Source: CAIJNA01 sp964516815 (GTDB taxonomy: Bacteria; Campylobacterota; Campylobacteria; Campylobacterales; Arcobacteraceae). Taken from it: 64,000 bases of DNA. The position numbers were made by a program, and so were the translations under genes. The notes under the pieces were generated by a model that worked only from the letters and a program-made list of their open reading frames with translations, was not told the origin of the DNA and ran no database searches. The stretch is from the NCBI GenBank assembly GCA_964516815.1, contig CAZEXK010000007.1, positions 1 to 64,000 on the forward strand, written 5' to 3'. Positions within the stretch are counted from its first letter, which is position 1; every line of letters begins with the position of its first letter. Positions 44,627 through 52,469 of this stretch are shown here, piece after piece.

Positions 44627-45646
44627 ATGAAGAAAATAGTATTAGTTACATCACTACTTACAGCATCATTAATGGCTGAAAGTTTAACAGTAATATCGTG
44701 GGGTGGAGATTATTCAAAAGCGCAAAAGAAACATATGATTGATCCCTTTGTTGCAAAAACTGGCATAAAAGTTTTATTTGATGATTATAAAGGTGGAATT
44801 GCAGAAATTAAAGCTCAAGTTGAATCTGGAAGTATCAAATGGGATGTTGTTGATTTTGAGTACATTGATATTGAAAAAGCTTGTAGCGAAAATTTATTAG
44901 AAGTTATTAATCCTTCATACTTGCCAAAAGGTGATAATGGAGTAGAAGCATCTAAAGATTTCTATCCAGACGCATTAAGTAACGAGTGTGGTATTGGTAA
45001 TATTTATTGGTCTGTTGCATTTGCATACAATGAAAAGTTTATAGGTTCAAACAAACCAACTACAATATCAGATTTTTTTAATGTTAAAAAATTTCCAGGT
45101 AAAAGAGGAATGAGAAAAAGAGCTCAAGTAAATCTAGAATGGGCATTAATTGCTGATGGGGTTGAAAAAAGTAAAGTTTATGAAGTTTTAGAAACATCAG
45201 CTGGACAAAAAAGAGCATTTGCAAAACTAGATACAATTAAAGATAGTATTATTTGGTTCGATTCTTGGTCACAAGCACCTCAAATGTTAAATGATGGTTC
45301 TGCAATAATGGTACAATCTGCAAATGGTAGAGTTACAGATTTTACAGTTGTATGGGATGCAAATGCATTTGATTTGGATGGCTGGGGTATTTTAAAAGGT
45401 ACTAAAAACTTAAAGAAAGCAAAAGAATTTATTGCATTTGCAACAGGAACAAAACCACTTATTGGAATGAAAGATGTTAATTATGGACCAACAAGAGCTT
45501 CTTCTTCAGCACAATTATCAGCCGAAACAAGAGCAAAGTTACCTTCTGCACACCTTGAAGAAGGTTTTAAAGTAAATGGTGGTTTTTGGTCAGATTATTC
45601 TACAGAATTAAATGAAAAATATAATTCTTGGTTATTAAAAAAATAA
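44627..45646 (+). CDS. potD: Periplasmic substrate-binding protein of the ABC transporter
   Basis: A 339-residue exported binding protein with the signal peptide MKKIVLVTSLLTASLMA. The mature part starts ESLTVISWGGDYSKAQKK, typical of the PotD-like (family 1 cluster D) binding proteins. It has DVVDFEYIDIEKAC with a cysteine pair candidate at NECGIG. Aromatic residues for an amine ligand are plausible in GNIYWSVAFAYNEK. AAAGGATAGG precedes the ATG. It lies between the ATPase and the permeases. Substrate (polyamine or omega-amino acid) is inferred from the flanking enzyme remnants. Confidence 0.85.
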   Translation: MKKIVLVTSLLTASLMAESLTVISWGGDYSKAQKKHMIDPFVAKTGIKVLFDDYKGGIAEIKAQVESGSIKWDVVDFEYIDIEKACSENLLEVINPSYLPKGDNGVEASKDFYPDALSNECGIGNIYWSVAFAYNEKFIGSNKPTTISDFFNVKKFPGKRGMRKRAQVNLEWALIADGVEKSKVYEVLETSAGQKRAFAKLDTIKDSIIWFDSWSQAPQMLNDGSAIMVQSANGRVTDFTVVWDANAFDLDGWGILKGTKNLKKAKEFIAFATGTKPLIGMKDVNYGPTRASSSAQLSAETRAKLPSAHLEEGFKVNGGFWSDYSTELNEKYNSWLLKK

Positions 45647-45661
45647 GCAAAAAGAGTTAAA

Positions 45662-46879
45662 ATGAAAAATGATGAAAATTTTTATAAAGCTCAAGAACGA
45701 TTAGCAAAGGTAAAGGCATTTTTTTTAGTCTCTCCTTTGCTGGTTTTTATCTTGATATTTTTTCTAGTTCCGATTTTACTTATCCTTGCAAAGGCTGTTT
45801 ATAATCCAAAAGTAAAAACTTTGTTGCCCCAAACAATTGTTTTGATGCAAGACTATGATTATAAAAACAATGCCCCAAAAGAAAAAGTATTAAAAGTTTT
45901 TTTAATAGAACTTCAAAGTTTAGCTAAACAAAGACAAAGTGGAGTGTTAGCTGAAGAATTAAACCGAAAAGTTTCAGGCTTTGGAAGTGTTATTAAAAAA
46001 ACTTCTAGAAAAATAAAAAGAAAAAATCTTAATGAAATTACTAATTATAAAAACTATTTATTAAGTATTTCTAAAAAATGGAATAATCCTTATTATTGGA
46101 TGGCAATAAAGCGTAGTAATAATAGTTTAACAATGTCATATATACTTGCAGCTTTAGATATGCAATATGATATAGAAGGTAATATAGAATTAAAAGAAAC
46201 ACAAATATATGTTCCTATATTAAAGAAGACAATTTATATGGCTTTTATAATAACATTTTTAACAATATTATTAGGTTACCCAACTGCATATTATTTATCT
46301 ACTTTACCAAAGAGTAAAGCAAACTTACTAATGATTTTTGTATTATTGCCATTTTGGACATCATTACTTGTACGTATTGTATCTTGGATTACACTGCTTC
46401 AAGAAAAAGGAGTTATTAATGATATATTGCTAAGTTTAGGAGTTATTTCTGTGCCATTAGATATTGTATATAACCAGTTTGCTACGATTGTTTCTATGAC
46501 TCATATATTATTGCCATTTATGATATTACCATTGTATGGTTCTATGAGAGCTATGGATCCTGTATATGTGAAAGCGTCTAGTTCACTTGGAGCAAATCCT
46601 TTTATAACATTCGGAAAAATATATTTACCACTTACATTACCTGGGTTAAGTGCCGGAGCTATTTTGGTATTTATTATATCTATAGGATATTATATTACTC
46701 CTGCATTAATAGGTGGAGTTGATGGACAGATGATTAGTAATATGATTGAATTTCATATGAGAACATCAAATAACTGGGAGCTTGCATCTGCAATGGGTGG
46801 AATACTTTTAGCAATTACTTTAATAATATACTGGTTTTATGAAAAATTAGTTGGTGTTAATAACTTAAAATTAGGATAA
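45662..46879 (+). CDS. potB: ABC transporter permease, long PotB-like type
   Basis: A 405-residue permease. It is longer than ordinary PotB (about 285) because residues 45-180 form a large soluble insert after the first membrane helix, with NPYYWMAIKRSNNSLTMSYI near its end. Such an insert occurs in the PotB-like permeases of related transporters in other proteobacteria. The permease core starts at about residue 190 and contains the ATPase-coupling EAA-like loop (KASSSLGANPFITFGKIYLP). It starts 15 bases after potD. Confidence 0.88.
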   Translation: MKNDENFYKAQERLAKVKAFFLVSPLLVFILIFFLVPILLILAKAVYNPKVKTLLPQTIVLMQDYDYKNNAPKEKVLKVFLIELQSLAKQRQSGVLAEELNRKVSGFGSVIKKTSRKIKRKNLNEITNYKNYLLSISKKWNNPYYWMAIKRSNNSLTMSYILAALDMQYDIEGNIELKETQIYVPILKKTIYMAFIITFLTILLGYPTAYYLSTLPKSKANLLMIFVLLPFWTSLLVRIVSWITLLQEKGVINDILLSLGVISVPLDIVYNQFATIVSMTHILLPFMILPLYGSMRAMDPVYVKASSSLGANPFITFGKIYLPLTLPGLSAGAILVFIISIGYYITPALIGGVDGQMISNMIEFHMRTSNNWELASAMGGILLAITLIIYWFYEKLVGVNNLKLG

Positions 46880-46882
46880 AAA

Positions 46883-47725
46883 ATGATAACAAAAATTGAA
46901 AATTTATTTTACTCGAAATTTAGTTTACTTATGAAACTATTTTCTTATGTCGTATTTTTATTCTTGGTATTGCCAATATTAATATTGGTACCATTATCAT
47001 TTAACTCAGGTTCATTTTTTTCATTTTCACAAGAAATGTTAAGTTTGGATCCATCGGCTTTTTCATTAAGATGGTACGAGGATTTTTTTAATGATCCAAA
47101 ATGGATGATGGCTATTAAAAATTCATTTATAATAGCTGTATTTAGTACAATAGTTGCTGTTATATTAGGTACAATTGCAGCTATGGGGTTAAATTCTCCA
47201 AAAGTACCTTTTAAAAATACATTGATGTTAATATTGATATCACCTATGATTATTCCTTTAATTATTTTAGCAGCTGGGATGTATTTCTTTTATGGTTATG
47301 TGAATCTTCTTGGTACATACACAGGATTAATTATTGCTCACGCAATTTTAGGAGTACCTTTTGTTCTTTTAAATGTATTATCTGCACTTAGTGCTTATGA
47401 TACAAATTTAACAAAAGCTTCTAACAGTTTAGGTGCAGGAAGATATTATACATTTTTTAATGTAATGTTTCCAATTATCAGACCAGGAATAATTTCAGGA
47501 GCATTATTTGCTTTTATTACTTCTTTTGATGAAGTAATTATAATTATATTTTTAGCCTCACCAGAACAAAAGACGATTCCAAGGCAGATGTTCTCTGGAT
47601 TAAGAGAACAAATTAGTCCCACAATTCTGGCTGCTTCTACTATGTTGTTAATTTTTTCTGTATTATTGCTATTGTCAATTCAATATATGCAAAGAAAAAC
47701 AAACAAAATTAGAGGAATGCAATAA
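46883..47725 (+). CDS. potC: ABC transporter permease, PotC-like
   Basis: A 280-residue inner-membrane permease with six predicted helices. The EAA-like coupling loop is LTKASNSLGAGRYYTFFNVM. The family segment FITSFDEVIIIIFLASPEQK is clear. It starts three bases after potB ends, so the two permeases are coupled. It is the last intact gene of the operon; an aminotransferase remnant follows. Confidence 0.92.
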   Translation: MITKIENLFYSKFSLLMKLFSYVVFLFLVLPILILVPLSFNSGSFFSFSQEMLSLDPSAFSLRWYEDFFNDPKWMMAIKNSFIIAVFSTIVAVILGTIAAMGLNSPKVPFKNTLMLILISPMIIPLIILAAGMYFFYGYVNLLGTYTGLIIAHAILGVPFVLLNVLSALSAYDTNLTKASNSLGAGRYYTFFNVMFPIIRPGIISGALFAFITSFDEVIIIIFLASPEQKTIPRQMFSGLREQISPTILAASTMLLIFSVLLLLSIQYMQRKTNKIRGMQ

Positions 47726-47787
47726 CGTTAATAAAATAACATAAAATACAAACAAAAAGCAGATAAAAAAATAATAATATCGAAAAT

Positions 47788-48229
47788 ATGAGAAATCTTT
47801 GGAAAGCTTTTACTCCTACATAAAATATTTAACAATGAACCTAGAGTTTTTGTTAAATCTGAATTTGCAGCTGATAGATTTGATATAAAACCAGATATTA
47901 TTACAATGGCAAAAGGTCTAACTAATGGAACTGCTCCAATTAAAGCTTATAAACAAGGTAATTACTTTTCAAAAGAACTTCATAGTTTAAAAGATATTGA
48001 AAACATAATTGATATAAGAAATATTGGTTTAATGGGAGCAATACAATTACAATCCAATGGTACAGCAGGAGCAAGAGGAAATGCTATTTCCCTTGAATGT
48101 TATAAAAATAATTTACTAGTAAGAGCTACTGGTGATACTATTGTGTTATCTCCTGCATATATTGTAAGTGAACAAGAAATTAAAAATATTGTTAGAATAA
48201 TAAGTGATGCAATTAAAGTTGTAGGCTAA
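47788..48229 (+). pseudogene. Omega-amino acid:pyruvate aminotransferase remnant with internal deletions
   Basis: The ATG at 47788 opens MRNLWKAFTPT then TAA, matching the N-terminus of class III aminotransferases. Out of frame it continues KIFNNEPRVFVKS, jumping to FAADRFDIKPDIITMAKGLT, the region with the PLP lysine. It then jumps again from IKAYKQG to DIENIIDIRNIGLMGAIQLQ and runs to the true C-terminus (RATGDTIVLSPAYIVSEQEI). About two-thirds of the coding sequence is missing while both ends are kept. With the dehydrogenase remnant upstream, it suggests a lost beta-alanine or polyamine degradation pathway. Confidence 0.88.
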
Positions 48230-48238
48230 AATATAATC

Positions 48239-48574
48239 ATAAAAATTATTTTAGTTTTATTTTTACTATTTAGTATATCATTTGCAGATGACATAAAAAA
48301 AGGAATTACATTATATGCAAAAGGGTCATTTAAAAGAGCAGTAAAAGTATTACCTAAAGGCTGTGAACAGGGTGATGCAAGATCATGTTATTTTGCTGGA
48401 TACTTATTTTCTAACGGCTTGGGAACTAACCAAGACATGACAAGAGCACTTTATTATTTTGAAAAAGGATGCCAAGGTAAACTTACTAAATCATGTAAAT
48501 ATTTTAAAAAATACAATAATAATCAATCTATAAAATTAAAACAATTTCATAGTGATATAAAATATAGTAAGTAA
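48239..48574 (+). CDS. Exported Sel1-repeat cysteine-rich protein ORF starting with ATA
   Basis: An open frame of 111 codons begins ATA-AAA-ATT and then reads as a signal peptide (IILVLFLLFSISFA). One Sel1-like repeat follows, with the cysteine spacing of Helicobacter Hcp proteins (GCEQGDARSCYFAGYLFSNG, then YYFEKGCQGKLTKSC). No ATG, GTG or TTG exists in frame before the repeat; TAA lies four codons upstream of the ATA. TATAAT at 48232-48237 abuts the ATA, and no good ribosome binding site is seen. It is either start-lost or truncated by the same deletion events that removed the aminotransferase. Confidence 0.55.
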   Translation: MKIILVLFLLFSISFADDIKKGITLYAKGSFKRAVKVLPKGCEQGDARSCYFAGYLFSNGLGTNQDMTRALYYFEKGCQGKLTKSCKYFKKYNNNQSIKLKQFHSDIKYSK

Positions 48575-48608
48575 ATAGTAAATTAAAAATTAAGATTTAA
48601 TTTACTAT
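48575..48608 (+). other. 13-bp hairpin before nusA
   Basis: ATAGTAAATTAAA (48575-48587) pairs with TTTAATTTACTAT (48596-48608) around an eight-base loop. It overlaps the -10 box at 48606, so it may be a terminator for the upstream ORF or an operator. Confidence 0.55.
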
Positions 48609-48611
48609 AAT
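48606..48611 (+). promoter_or_regulatory. Sigma70 -10 box of the nusA operon
   Basis: TATAAT in TTACTATAATACG; the start point would be near 48618, giving a leader of about 80 bases before nusA. No known riboswitch was recognised in this leader. Confidence 0.5.
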
Positions 48612-48696
48612 ACGAAAATAAACACAAAGCATGTCAAACGGTAATTCTTACACAAAACACCAAAAACCATTGCATTGTTAAAAGAAGGAATCTTAG

Positions 48697-49890
48697 ATGG
48701 ATAAAATAATAGATATAATAGATAGTATTGCTTATGAAAAGGGTTTAAAAGTTGTTGAAGTTGAAGTTGCATTAAAAGAGTCATTGATTAAAACTGCTCA
48801 AAAAATGATCGATGAAACTGTAGTTTTTGATGCAGAAATTGATAGAGGTAATAAAAAGTTAAATTTATTTCAAAAAATTGAAGTAGTTGATAATAATGAA
48901 AAGAGACTTCATATTGAATTTACAAAAGAAGTAAATGATAAGGGTGAAGAATACGAAAAAATAAATAATGTAGAAAACTTTATATCATTAGATGAGGCAA
49001 AAAAACTAGATGAAGATCTAGAAATTGGCGATTTTTTAAATTATGATTTGGAATTTGAATCTATGGGAAGAAATGCAGCTTCTATATTATTTCAGAATTT
49101 AGAATATAGATTGCAAAGACATATAGAAGATAATTTATTTCAAAAATATAATTCACAAGTAGGGCAAACTATAAATTCTACAGTAACATCTGTTGATAAA
49201 CAAGACAATTCATTTATGGAAATAGGTGAGGTAAGAGCAATATTACCTAGAAAAAATAGAATAAAAGGTGAAATATTTAAAGTTGGAGATGCCTTAAAAG
49301 CTGTTGTAAGAGCAGTTAGAGTTGATAAACAACATGGACTAATAGTTGAAGTTAGTAGAACTTCACCTAAATTTCTTGAAGCTTTACTGGCACTTGAAGT
49401 TCCAGAATTAAAAGATGAAAGAATTAGTATTGAAGCATCTGCTAGAATACCTGGTTCAAGAGCAAAAATAGCCATATCAACAAATGAAGTTAATGTAGAT
49501 CCTATTGGAGCTATTGTTGGTGTTAAGGGTATAAGAATAAATGCAGTTTCAGAACAACTAAATAATGAAAATATTGATTGTGTTGAATTTTCTGCAATTC
49601 CTGAAATATTTATAAGTAGAGCTTTAAGTCCTGCTGTTGTTAATTCTGTTAAAATTCAAGATGCAAAAAATGAAGAAGAAAAACCAAAAGCCATTGTAAC
49701 TATTAATGCTGATCAAAAAGGTAGAGCTATAGGTAAAGTTGGCTTAAATATTAGACTAGCTTCGATGCTTACAAAACATGAAATAGAATTAAATGTACTA
49801 GAAGGTGAAACTACTGATGAAGGTTCTGTACAAAGTGATGATGTAACTCCTAAAAAAGATGCTTCTGAGCTTGAAGCATTATTTAAATAA
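48697..49890 (+). CDS. nusA: Transcription elongation/termination factor NusA
   Basis: A 397-residue RNA-polymerase-bound factor. It has the N-terminal polymerase-binding domain (residues 1-130), the S1 domain (GQTINSTVTSVDKQDNSFME), then KH1 with IPGSRAKIAISTNE and PIGAIVGVKGIRI, and KH2 with GRAIGKVGLNIRLASMLTKH. The C-terminal acidic-repeat domains of E. coli NusA are absent, as in most bacteria. AAGAAGGAA precedes the ATG. It heads nusA-cysS-thrB-ylxR-infB. Confidence 0.95.
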   Translation: MDKIIDIIDSIAYEKGLKVVEVEVALKESLIKTAQKMIDETVVFDAEIDRGNKKLNLFQKIEVVDNNEKRLHIEFTKEVNDKGEEYEKINNVENFISLDEAKKLDEDLEIGDFLNYDLEFESMGRNAASILFQNLEYRLQRHIEDNLFQKYNSQVGQTINSTVTSVDKQDNSFMEIGEVRAILPRKNRIKGEIFKVGDALKAVVRAVRVDKQHGLIVEVSRTSPKFLEALLALEVPELKDERISIEASARIPGSRAKIAISTNEVNVDPIGAIVGVKGIRINAVSEQLNNENIDCVEFSAIPEIFISRALSPAVVNSVKIQDAKNEEEKPKAIVTINADQKGRAIGKVGLNIRLASMLTKHEIELNVLEGETTDEGSVQSDDVTPKKDASELEALFK

Positions 49891-49905
49891 TGGTTAAACA
49901 ATATA

Positions 49906-51303
49906 ATGAAGTTAGAATTTTACGATTCATCTAAAAAGCAAAAAATACTTTTTGTCTCACAAGAAAAACAAAAAGTAAAAATGTATGTTTGTGGACCTAC
50001 TGTTTATGATGACGCTCACTTAGGTCACGCAAGATCTTCTATTGTATTTGATATTGTACATAGAGTTTTAAAAGAAAACTCTTACGAAGTTTTTATTGCA
50101 AAAAACTTTACAGATATAGATGATAAGATTATTAAAAAAATGAATGATGAAAAAAAATCTTTAGAAGAAATAACAAACTATTATATACAATCATATAAAA
50201 GCGACATGCAAAAATTAAATATACTTGCACACTCTCTTGAACCAAAAGCTACAGATAATATAAAAGCTATGAAAGATTTAATTTCTAATTTGTTAAAAAA
50301 AGATTGTGCTTATATATTAGATGATGCTGTTTATTTTGATACTAGTAAAGATGAAAAATATGGGAATATATCAAATAGAATATCTGATGAAAATTCACAA
50401 GCAAGAATAAAACAAAACATAAACAAAAGAAATGCTAAAGATTTTGCTTTATGGAAATTTAAAGAAAATGAATTGAGTTTTGAGGCTTCTTTTGGTGATG
50501 GAAGACCAGGTTGGCATTGTGAATGTTCAGCTATGATTGATGAACACATTTCTAACCATGATTTTAAATATGCACTTGATATTCATGCAGGTGGAGCTGA
50601 TTTACTTTTTCCTCATCATGAAAATGAGGCTAGTCAAACAAGATTGGCTTACAATCAGGAGTTAGCAGCATACTGGATGCACAATGGTTTTGTAAATATA
50701 AACGGGGAAAAAATGTCCAAATCATTAGGAAATAGCTTTTTTTTAAAAGATGCGTTAAAACAATATAGTGGAGAAGTTATTAGATTTTACATGTTAAGTA
50801 CACATTATAGGTCTGATTTTTCATTTTCTTCACTTGATTTACAATCATCTAAAAAACGATTAGATAAATTATACAGATTAAAAAAAAGAGCATATGGTCA
50901 AAAACAATCACATGTAAGTAAAGAGTTTAAAAATTCAATACTAAAAGCTATGAATGATGATATGAATACTTCAATTGCTTTGTCATTGGTTGATGAGTAT
51001 GTAGCTAATTGTAATGATAAATTAGATAAAGAACCTAAAAATAAGGCATTAAAGCAGGAATTATTAGCAAATATTGATTTTTTAAGTGATATTTTAGGTA
51101 TTGCATATCAAGATAGCTTTGAATATTTTCAGTTTGGAATTAGCAAAGAAGAATGTAATAATATAAATATTCTTATAAAACAAAGAAATGAAGCAAAAAA
51201 AGAAAAAAACTTTGCATTATCTGATAAGATTAGAGATGAACTTGCAAAAAATAAAATAGCCATAATGGATACTAATAACGGTACATTATGGGAAAAATTA
51301 TAA
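49906..51303 (+). CDS. cysS: Cysteinyl-tRNA synthetase
   Basis: Class I synthetase, 465 residues. The zinc ligands include CGPTVYDDAHLGHARS, which also carries the HIGH-type motif (HLGH). WHCECSAM and the HHENEASQ zinc segment follow, and the KMSKS motif is in GEKMSKSLGN. A C-terminal helical anticodon-binding domain follows. The ATG lies 13 bases after nusA with little ribosome-binding signal, so it may depend on coupling. Confidence 0.97.
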   Translation: MKLEFYDSSKKQKILFVSQEKQKVKMYVCGPTVYDDAHLGHARSSIVFDIVHRVLKENSYEVFIAKNFTDIDDKIIKKMNDEKKSLEEITNYYIQSYKSDMQKLNILAHSLEPKATDNIKAMKDLISNLLKKDCAYILDDAVYFDTSKDEKYGNISNRISDENSQARIKQNINKRNAKDFALWKFKENELSFEASFGDGRPGWHCECSAMIDEHISNHDFKYALDIHAGGADLLFPHHENEASQTRLAYNQELAAYWMHNGFVNINGEKMSKSLGNSFFLKDALKQYSGEVIRFYMLSTHYRSDFSFSSLDLQSSKKRLDKLYRLKKRAYGQKQSHVSKEFKNSILKAMNDDMNTSIALSLVDEYVANCNDKLDKEPKNKALKQELLANIDFLSDILGIAYQDSFEYFQFGISKEECNNINILIKQRNEAKKEKNFALSDKIRDELAKNKIAIMDTNNGTLWEKL

Positions 51304-51312
51304 GGAAGATAT

Positions 51313-52194
51313 ATGACAGTTACGATACCAGCTACAAGTGCAAACTTAGGACCGGGTTTTGATACTTTAGGATTAGCTTTAGACATTAAAAATAAAGTTA
51401 TGATAAAACCTGCAAAATTTAAAAGTGTATCATTAAAAGGTGAGGGTTCAAATATAGCAAAATTAAAAGATAATAATATGTTTGTAAATACATTTAATGA
51501 TTTTTATGATAATTTGACAACACATAAAGAAAATTTTAGATTTGAGTTTATAAATGAAATACCATTATCAAGAGGACTTGGTTCTTCATCTGCTGTTATT
51601 GTTTCTGCAATTACTTCAGCTTTTGCAATTTGTAATATGAAAATAGACAAGCAAAATATTTTGAATCTTGCTCTTTCTTATGAATCTCATCCTGATAATA
51701 TTACACCTGCTGTTATGGGTGGTTTTACGGTAGCTTGTGTAAAAGACCATGAAGTAAATTTTATTAAAAAAGAATTGCCAAATACATTAAAAGCTGTTAT
51801 GGTAATACCAAATAAACCTATATCTACAAATCATTCAAGAAAAACTTTACCGTATAAATATTCTAAAGAAAATACTATTTACAATGTAGGACATGCATCA
51901 TTATTAAGTGCTGCGTTTTTCTCTGAAAACTGGGATATGCTAAAAGAAGCGTCAAATGATAAAATGCACCAATATTATAGGATGAAGCAAATGCCTGAAC
52001 TATTTGCAGTACAAAAGGTAGCTAAAAGAAATGGTGCATTAATGTCGACGTTATCTGGTAGTGGTTCGTCATTTTTTAATCTTGTATATGCAGAAGATGC
52101 AAAAAAATTAGTGTCAAAATTAAAAGATAGTTTTCCGCATTTTAGAATTTATTCTTGTGATTTAGATAATAATGGCGTTCAAGTAGAGTATTAA
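51313..52194 (+). CDS. thrB: Homoserine kinase
   Basis: GHMP-family kinase phosphorylating homoserine for threonine synthesis, 293 residues. It begins MTVTIPATSANLGPGFDTLG. The ATP loop is PLSRGLGSSSAVIVSAI, and the C-terminal motif is LMSTLSGSGSSFFNLV. AAGGAAG precedes the ATG nine bases after cysS. Together with hom in this window it supplies two of the three last steps to threonine. Confidence 0.96.
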   Translation: MTVTIPATSANLGPGFDTLGLALDIKNKVMIKPAKFKSVSLKGEGSNIAKLKDNNMFVNTFNDFYDNLTTHKENFRFEFINEIPLSRGLGSSSAVIVSAITSAFAICNMKIDKQNILNLALSYESHPDNITPAVMGGFTVACVKDHEVNFIKKELPNTLKAVMVIPNKPISTNHSRKTLPYKYSKENTIYNVGHASLLSAAFFSENWDMLKEASNDKMHQYYRMKQMPELFAVQKVAKRNGALMSTLSGSGSSFFNLVYAEDAKKLVSKLKDSFPHFRIYSCDLDNNGVQVEY

Positions 52195-52206
52195 GTAGAT
52201 TTTCGA

Positions 52207-52212
52207 TATAAT
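52207..52212 (+). promoter_or_regulatory. -10 box abutting the ylxR start
   Basis: TATAAT in TTTTCGATATAATCCGTGG, the same GATATAATC context as other promoters here. It ends two bases before the GTG of ylxR. It might serve infB rather than ylxR, or give a leaderless ylxR transcript. Confidence 0.4.
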
Positions 52213-52214
52213 CC

Positions 52215-52469
52215 GTGGAAACTGTACAAAAACAAATAAGAACATGTATCGCTTGTAGAGATAAGCATTTGCAAAAAATGCTTATTAGACTACAGTGTAT
52301 AGATAAAAAACTTGTATACTTTACAGGTAAAAATAGAAGTTTTTATTTATGTAAAGATTGTATTACAAACCCTAAGGGTTTAATAAAATCATTGTATAGA
52401 CAATGTAAAAATAAAGCTGATTATGAAAAACAGCTTGAGGAGATAGTAAGAATATGGAAGATAAAGTAA
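52215..52469 (+). CDS. ylxR: YlxR/RnpM-family RNA-binding protein
   Basis: An 84-residue DUF448 protein next to infB, as in most bacteria. Homologues bind RNA, and in some species RNase P RNA. It has QIRTCIACRDKHLQKMLIRL, two further cysteines in YLCKDCI, and the terminal helix. The start is GTG at 52215, with no good ribosome binding site, so the start is less certain. Its 3' end overlaps infB by 16 bases. Confidence 0.85.
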   Translation: METVQKQIRTCIACRDKHLQKMLIRLQCIDKKLVYFTGKNRSFYLCKDCITNPKGLIKSLYRQCKNKADYEKQLEEIVRIWKIK

